NCBI GenBank assembly: GCA_937974135.1
Contig: CALJIH010000312.1
Location: forward strand, 1-8,756
Length of the DNA: 8,756 bases
Direction of reading: 5' to 3'
From: an uncultured Cocleimonas sp.
Lineage (GTDB): Bacteria; Pseudomonadota; Gammaproteobacteria; Thiotrichales; Thiotrichaceae
Shown here: positions 5,272-8,756 of the stretch, piece by piece
How positions within the stretch are numbered: position 1 is the first letter of the stretch
Layout: every line of letters begins with the position of its first letter
Notes under the pieces: model-generated
Told to the model about the DNA's origin: nothing
Database searches by the model: none
The model's input: only the letters and a program-made list of their open reading frames with translations
Made by a program: the position numbers and the translations under genes

Positions 5272-5912
5272 TGAACGCATCATCTGCTGAAAAAGGATTA
5301 TTTATCAGTTTTGAAGGTGTTGAAGGGGCTGGAAAAACAACCAATATTGAATATATTGCGGATAAAATCGCACAAGGTGGCCATGAAATTGTGCTTACTC
5401 GCGAGCCAGGTGGCACCAAACTCAGTGAAGCGATTCGGGAATTATTAATTTCTAAAGAATACCCTGAAATGCACATCAAAACGGAATTGTTATTGATGTT
5501 TGCGGCGCGCTCAGAACATCTAAATACGGTCATTTTACCAGCAATCAATGCAGGTAAATGGGTGCTTTGCGATCGTTTTACAGATGCTACCTATGCTTAT
5601 CAAGGGGCGGGAAGAGGTATTCCAGAAGACATTATTGCTACCTTAGAAACGCTCGTGCAAGGATCTGTAAAACCAGATTATACTTTTTTATTTGATCTAG
5701 ATGCTGAGATTGGTTTAGGACGCGCTAAGAATAGGGGAGAGACCGACCGATTTGAACAGCAACACATAGATTTCTTCAACAAAATACGCGACAAATACCT
5801 TGAACTAGCAAAATCTGATGAACCTCGCTATAGAATTGTGAATGCGCAATATGATCTAGACACTGTGCAAAAACAAATCGATCAACTACTGACAGATATT
5901 TTAGACCTTTGA
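5271..5912 (+). CDS. tmk: Thymidylate kinase
   Basis: Phosphorylates dTMP to dTDP with ATP, an essential step to dTTP. 213 residues, the same length as E. coli Tmk. The P-loop GVEGAGKT is at 16-23, TREPGG (43-48) binds dTMP and DRFTDATYAYQGAGRG starts at 101. The LID region (151-162, RAKNRGETDRFE) is rich in Arg and Lys while the P-loop lacks an Arg, the pattern of the E. coli-type (class II) enzymes. AAGGTG at 5258-5263, inside the end of mltG, is its ribosome-binding site, 7 nt before the ATG. The start overlaps the mltG stop and holB begins 1 nt after its own stop, so the three form a tight unit. Confidence 0.97.
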   Translation: MNASSAEKGLFISFEGVEGAGKTTNIEYIADKIAQGGHEIVLTREPGGTKLSEAIRELLISKEYPEMHIKTELLLMFAARSEHLNTVILPAINAGKWVLCDRFTDATYAYQGAGRGIPEDIIATLETLVQGSVKPDYTFLFDLDAEIGLGRAKNRGETDRFEQQHIDFFNKIRDKYLELAKSDEPRYRIVNAQYDLDTVQKQIDQLLTDILDL

Positions 5913-5913
5913 G

Positions 5914-6933
5914 ATGACTGATTCGGTAAACACAAGTCACCAACTTCCATCAGATGTAAATTATCCATGGCATAAAGATACCTGGTCGAATTTTGTCAAT
6001 GCTAAAAACCAAGACCATTTACCGCATGCCATATTGCTCGCTGGGGAAGAGGGTATTGGTAAGTTAAAACTTGCTAAAAGAATGGCTAAATCCCTACTTT
6101 GTATGAATACAACTGCGGACAATAAAGAGGCATGTCAGCAGTGTGTATCCTGCAAAACCTACCATTCTTCATCAAATCCTGATTATCTGGAAATACGTTT
6201 ATTAGAAGATAAGAAGCAAATAGGTGTTGATCAAATCCGAGCGCTTTCTGAATTTTTAACATTCAGCAGAAGTTATAACACGCATAGAGTAGTGATTATC
6301 AATCCTGTTGAAAGAATGAATTTAAACGCTGCAAATAGCTTGTTGAAATCATTAGAAGAACCGACGCCAGAGACGATTATTATCTTGGTTACCGCTAAAG
6401 TCAGTGATTTATTAGCGACTATTAAGAGTAGATGCCAATTATTAACAGTCAAAACACCGACTAAAGATGAAACTATTCATTGGTTAGAACAGAATCAGGC
6501 AACCAATAATGGCGCCAAAATAGACGCAGAAACGCTATTTGCTATGGTCGGATCTAGACCATTAAAAGCAGAAGCAATTACTCAAGAAGACATCGAAAAT
6601 AAACAGAATTTTTTTAATGATTTAAGCGCTGTGATGAATCAATCATTATCAATAAGTGATATGGCTAAAAAATGGGAAAAGCATGATTTTGAAAGATTAA
6701 TCAACTGGCAATTATATGTCGTTCAAAATGCAATTAAAAAACCTATTGGTGCTAACGTAAATACCATGGAAGAGGGCGAAATAATCACTCAAGTTAGCCA
6801 ACATTTAAATTCTGAGGAACATTGGCATTTATATCAAAACCTAATCAAGCAAAAACAATATATCCATACGTCAGTTAATCCTCTGATGTTTTTGGAAAAC
6901 ATGATAATGTTATGGATGAAAGCAGGTAAATAA
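5914..6933 (+). CDS. holB: DNA polymerase III subunit delta'
   Basis: Clamp-loader subunit that works with delta and tau/gamma to place the sliding clamp on primed DNA. 339 residues (E. coli 334). It has an AAA+-like fold with a Walker-A-like loop GEEGIGK (44-50) without the usual following Thr/Ser, in keeping with delta' not hydrolysing ATP. A four-cysteine zinc module is formed by Cys63, Cys74, Cys77 and Cys80 (CQQCVSC). NAANSLLKSLEEP (138-150) and the SRC motif with its arginine finger (Ser172-Arg-Cys174 in IKSRCQ) are diagnostic. The C-terminal third diverges, as is normal in this family. ATG 5914 lies 1 nt after the tmk stop and has little ribosome-binding sequence, suggesting translation coupled to tmk. 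Confidence 0.95.
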   Translation: MTDSVNTSHQLPSDVNYPWHKDTWSNFVNAKNQDHLPHAILLAGEEGIGKLKLAKRMAKSLLCMNTTADNKEACQQCVSCKTYHSSSNPDYLEIRLLEDKKQIGVDQIRALSEFLTFSRSYNTHRVVIINPVERMNLNAANSLLKSLEEPTPETIIILVTAKVSDLLATIKSRCQLLTVKTPTKDETIHWLEQNQATNNGAKIDAETLFAMVGSRPLKAEAITQEDIENKQNFFNDLSAVMNQSLSISDMAKKWEKHDFERLINWQLYVVQNAIKKPIGANVNTMEEGEIITQVSQHLNSEEHWHLYQNLIKQKQYIHTSVNPLMFLENMIMLWMKAGK

Positions 6934-7000
6934 TCACTAATAACAATGCCTTACCAGCTCTCATTACAATATTTATTAATAATAAAATGATAATAAAAAT

Positions 7001-7390
7001 ATGAGCACTCAAGAACCCAAAGTAAATAACGGCGCTATTACTGAGCAAAAAGTAGAACGTACCATCCTAAAGCTACCGCTAAATGATGTATCCGCTTTGC
7101 ATTCTAGTTATATGCCTTTTGTTCGTGGTGGCGCAATATTTGTCCCTGATAAAAACACTGATAATTACAATTTTGGTGATGAAATCATTGTTTCAATGCA
7201 CCTAAAATCAACTGATAAGAAGTTAGCAATACCTGGAAAAGTCATGTGGATTGCGCCTCAATCATGCGAACGTGGTACTCAAGGTCTTGGTATACAATTT
7301 ATAGGTACGACCAAAGCAAAAGTTAAATTAATTATTGAAACCATGCTAGGTAATCGCGCAAACGTGCCACCATTAGTAAGATTTTACTAA
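7001..7390 (+). CDS. pilZ: PilZ domain protein, type IV pilus assembly
   Basis: 129-residue single PilZ domain of the type IV pilus PilZ class. In Pseudomonas and Xanthomonas this protein is needed for pilus formation and interacts with the PilB ATPase and FimX. Hallmarks are SSYMPFVRGGAIFVP (35-49), GKVMWIAP (79-86) and GTQGLGIQF (92-100). The RxxxR and (D/N)xSxxG signature needed for cyclic-di-GMP binding is not seen, as in the founding P. aeruginosa PilZ, so it probably does not bind the nucleotide itself. The first ~22 residues are polar and probably disordered. The holB-pilZ-tatD order matches Pseudomonas. ATG 7001 has no visible Shine-Dalgarno sequence, only A/T-rich leader; the next Met (38) would destroy the domain. 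Confidence 0.9.
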   Translation: MSTQEPKVNNGAITEQKVERTILKLPLNDVSALHSSYMPFVRGGAIFVPDKNTDNYNFGDEIIVSMHLKSTDKKLAIPGKVMWIAPQSCERGTQGLGIQFIGTTKAKVKLIIETMLGNRANVPPLVRFY

Positions 7391-7445
7391 ACAAAGACCT
7401 ATCAATTTAACCTTCAAAATCTTATAACATCAGTGTAATCAGCGC

Positions 7446-7451
7446 TATAAT
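7446..7451 (+). promoter_or_regulatory. candidate -10 element upstream of tatD
   Basis: A perfect TATAAT lies 27 nt before the tatD ATG. The best -35 is a poor TTATAA (7422-7427) with an 18-nt spacer. AGCG (7441-7444) and CGCT (7454-7457) form 4-bp arms around the -10. A promoter here would give a leader of about 20 nt without a clear ribosome-binding site. Confidence 0.35.
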
Positions 7452-7478
7452 GACGCTTTAAATTTTTAACCCATTATT

Positions 7479-8258
7479 ATGCTCACTGATTCACATTGCC
7501 ATCTGGATAAAATCGATCTAGAACCGTTCCAAAACAACTTTTCTAGCATGATAGATGCTGCAACTGAAAATGATGTGAGTCAATTCCTATGCGTCTGCAT
7601 AGATACTGAACATTTCGATGATGTTCTTAAACCCGCTCAACAATTTGCAAAGATTCATTGTTCTGTTGGCGTGCATCCTACGCATAAAGACTCTTACTCA
7701 CCAACGGTGGATGAAATCGTAGCATTAGCCCAACATAAGGAAGTTATCGCCATAGGAGAGACTGGTTTAGACTATTTTCGCTGCGAAGATGACGATATGA
7801 CCTGGCAACACGATATGTTCAGAAATCATATTCGAGCGGCAATTATTACTCAAAAACCACTCATTATTCACACGCGCTCTGCCAAAGAAGACACCATTCG
7901 TATCTTACAAGAAGAAAACGCCGAAAAGGTGGGGGGTGTAATGCATTGTTTCGCCGAAGATTGGGAAACTGCTCAAAAAGCGATGGATTTAAATTTTTAC
8001 ATTTCATTCTCAGGTATAGTTTCATTCAATAGCGCCAAAGAATTGCAAGAAGTAGCTAAACGTGTTCCTGAAGATAAATTCCTTATCGAAACAGATTCAC
8101 CATGGTTAGCACCAGTACCAAAACGTGGCAAACCAAATCAACCCGCTTATGTAAAATATGTTGCAGAAAAAATGGCAGACTTACGCGAATGCAGTTACCA
8201 ACACATCGGTGAAGTATCAACGCGTAACTTTAATCGCTTATTTAATATTAACAGTTAG
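7479..8258 (+). CDS. TatD family metal-dependent hydrolase / DNase (YcfH-like)
   Basis: 259-residue TIM-barrel amidohydrolase-superfamily protein of the TatD family; members characterised so far are metal-dependent DNases. Metal ligands are visible: His6 and His8 (DSHCHLD), Glu94 (GETGLDYF), His131 (LIIHTRSA), His156 (GGVMHCF) and Asp206 (ETDSPWLAP). KRGKPNQPAYV (216-226) follows, as in E. coli YcfH, which also lies at the end of the holB cluster. Best subfamily call is therefore ycfH-like rather than tatD proper. The start ATG 7479 gives the conserved MLTDSHCHLD N-terminus but lacks a Shine-Dalgarno sequence. A TATAAT 27 nt upstream may allow separate transcription. Codons 149-154 resemble the window's 16-bp repeat with two mismatches. 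Confidence 0.93.
   Translation: MLTDSHCHLDKIDLEPFQNNFSSMIDAATENDVSQFLCVCIDTEHFDDVLKPAQQFAKIHCSVGVHPTHKDSYSPTVDEIVALAQHKEVIAIGETGLDYFRCEDDDMTWQHDMFRNHIRAAIITQKPLIIHTRSAKEDTIRILQEENAEKVGGVMHCFAEDWETAQKAMDLNFYISFSGIVSFNSAKELQEVAKRVPEDKFLIETDSPWLAPVPKRGKPNQPAYVKYVAEKMADLRECSYQHIGEVSTRNFNRLFNINS
7924..7939 (+). repeat. possible degenerate copy of the 16-bp repeat (inside tatD)
   Basis: AAAAGGTGGGGGGTGT matches the 16-mer at 14 of 16 positions (differences at positions 6 and 7), in the same orientation. It encodes KVGGV in a conserved part of TatD, so the match may simply reflect Gly and Val codons. Low confidence as a functional copy. Confidence 0.25.
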
Positions 8259-8270
8259 AAATTTAAAAAA

Positions 8271-8302
8271 TTAACTTATAACTCTATAGAGATTAAGGTT
8301 AA
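8271..8302. promoter_or_regulatory. 32-bp imperfect palindrome after tatD
   Basis: Centred at 8286/8287, with a perfect CTCTATAGAG core (8282-8291) and outer arms TTAAC (8271-8275) and GTTAA (8298-8302) placed symmetrically. Most of the positions between pair or wobble; three pairs are mismatched. It lies between tatD and the small gene at 8373 and has no immediate U tract. It could be an operator for the downstream gene or a weak terminator for tatD. Confidence 0.4.
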
Positions 8303-8372
8303 GTTTGCTTTTAGCTCATACTTAAAACATGTTTAATTCATAATTGATACATGATTACAGGAGTTAAATTAG

Positions 8373-8639
8373 ATGGATTTTAAACTTGTTGTCATCATAG
8401 TGACTATTTTATTAGTAGCGATATCTATGCAAACAGAATTAAGTGATCAACATCGTCACTGTGAACAATTCTCAGGTGAAAGTAATATAAAATCAGCATC
8501 AAAGTTATTTCTTGCTTGCGAAAAAGAAAGTATCTGTCAAACAAAAAGAATTACTAATGCTAATCAGAAAAGTATTCATACTGACTTTTTTACTTTTCAT
8601 TGTGTTCATATAAAAGAAGAAACACTTCCATTTAGATAA
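8373..8639 (+). CDS. small membrane-anchored or secreted protein with four cysteines, unrecognised
   Basis: 88-residue protein of no family I recognise. Residues 4-19 (KLVVIIVTILLVAISM) form a strongly hydrophobic segment consistent with a signal peptide or N-terminal anchor; no clear signal-peptidase site is visible. The remainder is polar with Cys30, Cys49, Cys55 and Cys77, enough for two disulfides if it is exported. Coding status is supported by a good AGGAG (8359-8363) 9 nt before the ATG, the best ribosome-binding site in the second half of the window, and by the sensible N-terminal segment. It is separated from tatD by 114 nt holding a palindrome (8271-8302) and a second one, AAACATGTTT (8325-8334), so it may be regulated separately. 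Function unknown. Confidence 0.65.
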   Translation: MDFKLVVIIVTILLVAISMQTELSDQHRHCEQFSGESNIKSASKLFLACEKESICQTKRITNANQKSIHTDFFTFHCVHIKEETLPFR

Positions 8640-8696
8640 TCTTGAGTATTGTCTTTCATTTGGAACATAAGTTAACTGCGTAATCTTAGTATATAC

Positions 8697-8713
8697 GGAT
8701 AGTGTTGCTATCT
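8697..8713 (+). other. weak hairpin after the small gene
   Basis: GATAG (8698-8702) pairs with CTATC (8708-8712) around TGTTG, extendable by one G-U pair. It is not followed by a T run, so it is at best a weak terminator. Nothing else is recognisable in 8640-8756. Confidence 0.25.
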
Positions 8714-8756
8714 TAAAACTAATACATAAATGTAATTTCATAAAATTTGACTAAAT

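Noticed and set aside
8505..8741. Minus-strand 78-residue open frame over the small gene
   Set aside because: No ribosome-binding site or recognisable sequence; it mirrors the low-complexity A/T-rich coding of the plus-strand gene.
1..8756. CRISPR array, insertion sequence, tRNA or rRNA gene, prophage or defence genes
   Set aside because: No regularly spaced repeats, transposase, cloverleaf-like stretch or phage/defence protein was seen; the three 16-mer copies are irregularly spaced and lack spacer structure.

Overview
This is an AT-rich chromosomal window (roughly 38% G+C by eye, not computed) from a gammaproteobacterium. Best-supported assignment: the gene order fabD-fabG-acpP-fabF-mltG-tmk-holB-pilZ-tatD is the gammaproteobacterial fatty-acid-synthesis / DNA-replication neighbourhood. 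A pilZ gene between holB and tatD is the arrangement of type IV pilus-bearing lineages such as Pseudomonas; enterics lack pilZ there. I cannot name a genus.

Layout. Positions 1-195 are non-coding and hold one copy of a short G-rich repeat, a small hairpin and a bidirectional terminator. infA (translation initiation factor IF-1) lies on the minus strand, and the 415-596 gap carries divergent promoters. On the plus strand follow fabD, fabG, acpP (core type II fatty acid synthesis), a strong terminator, then fabF. Next comes a 126-nt gap where pabC sits in E. coli; it holds hairpins and another repeat copy instead of a gene. mltG and tmk overlap by 1 nt and holB follows after 1 nt, so these three look co-transcribed. 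pilZ and tatD follow with short gaps and no obvious Shine-Dalgarno sequences. The window ends with a short unrecognised gene for a membrane-anchored or secreted protein with four cysteines. No gene appears broken, and there is no insertion sequence, RNA gene or CRISPR array.

How the genes work together. FabD loads malonyl groups onto the AcpP carrier, FabF condenses them with acyl-ACP, and FabG reduces the resulting ketoacyl group. fabH and plsX, which usually precede fabD, are not in this cluster. MltG trims nascent peptidoglycan strands, Tmk supplies dTDP, HolB is the clamp-loader delta' subunit, PilZ serves type IV pilus assembly and TatD is a metal-dependent DNase.

The most unusual signal is not a gene. 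The 16-mer AAAAGTAGGGGGGTGT occurs three times exactly (54-69, 827-842, 4150-4165), always on the plus strand, twice between genes and once inside fabD, with no shared flanking sequence. That pattern suggests a genome-wide polar DNA word (Chi-like, FtsK-orienting or uptake-sequence-like). Secondary signals are a T7/AAGGAAT leader shared by fabD and acpP and overlapping stems upstream of acpP.
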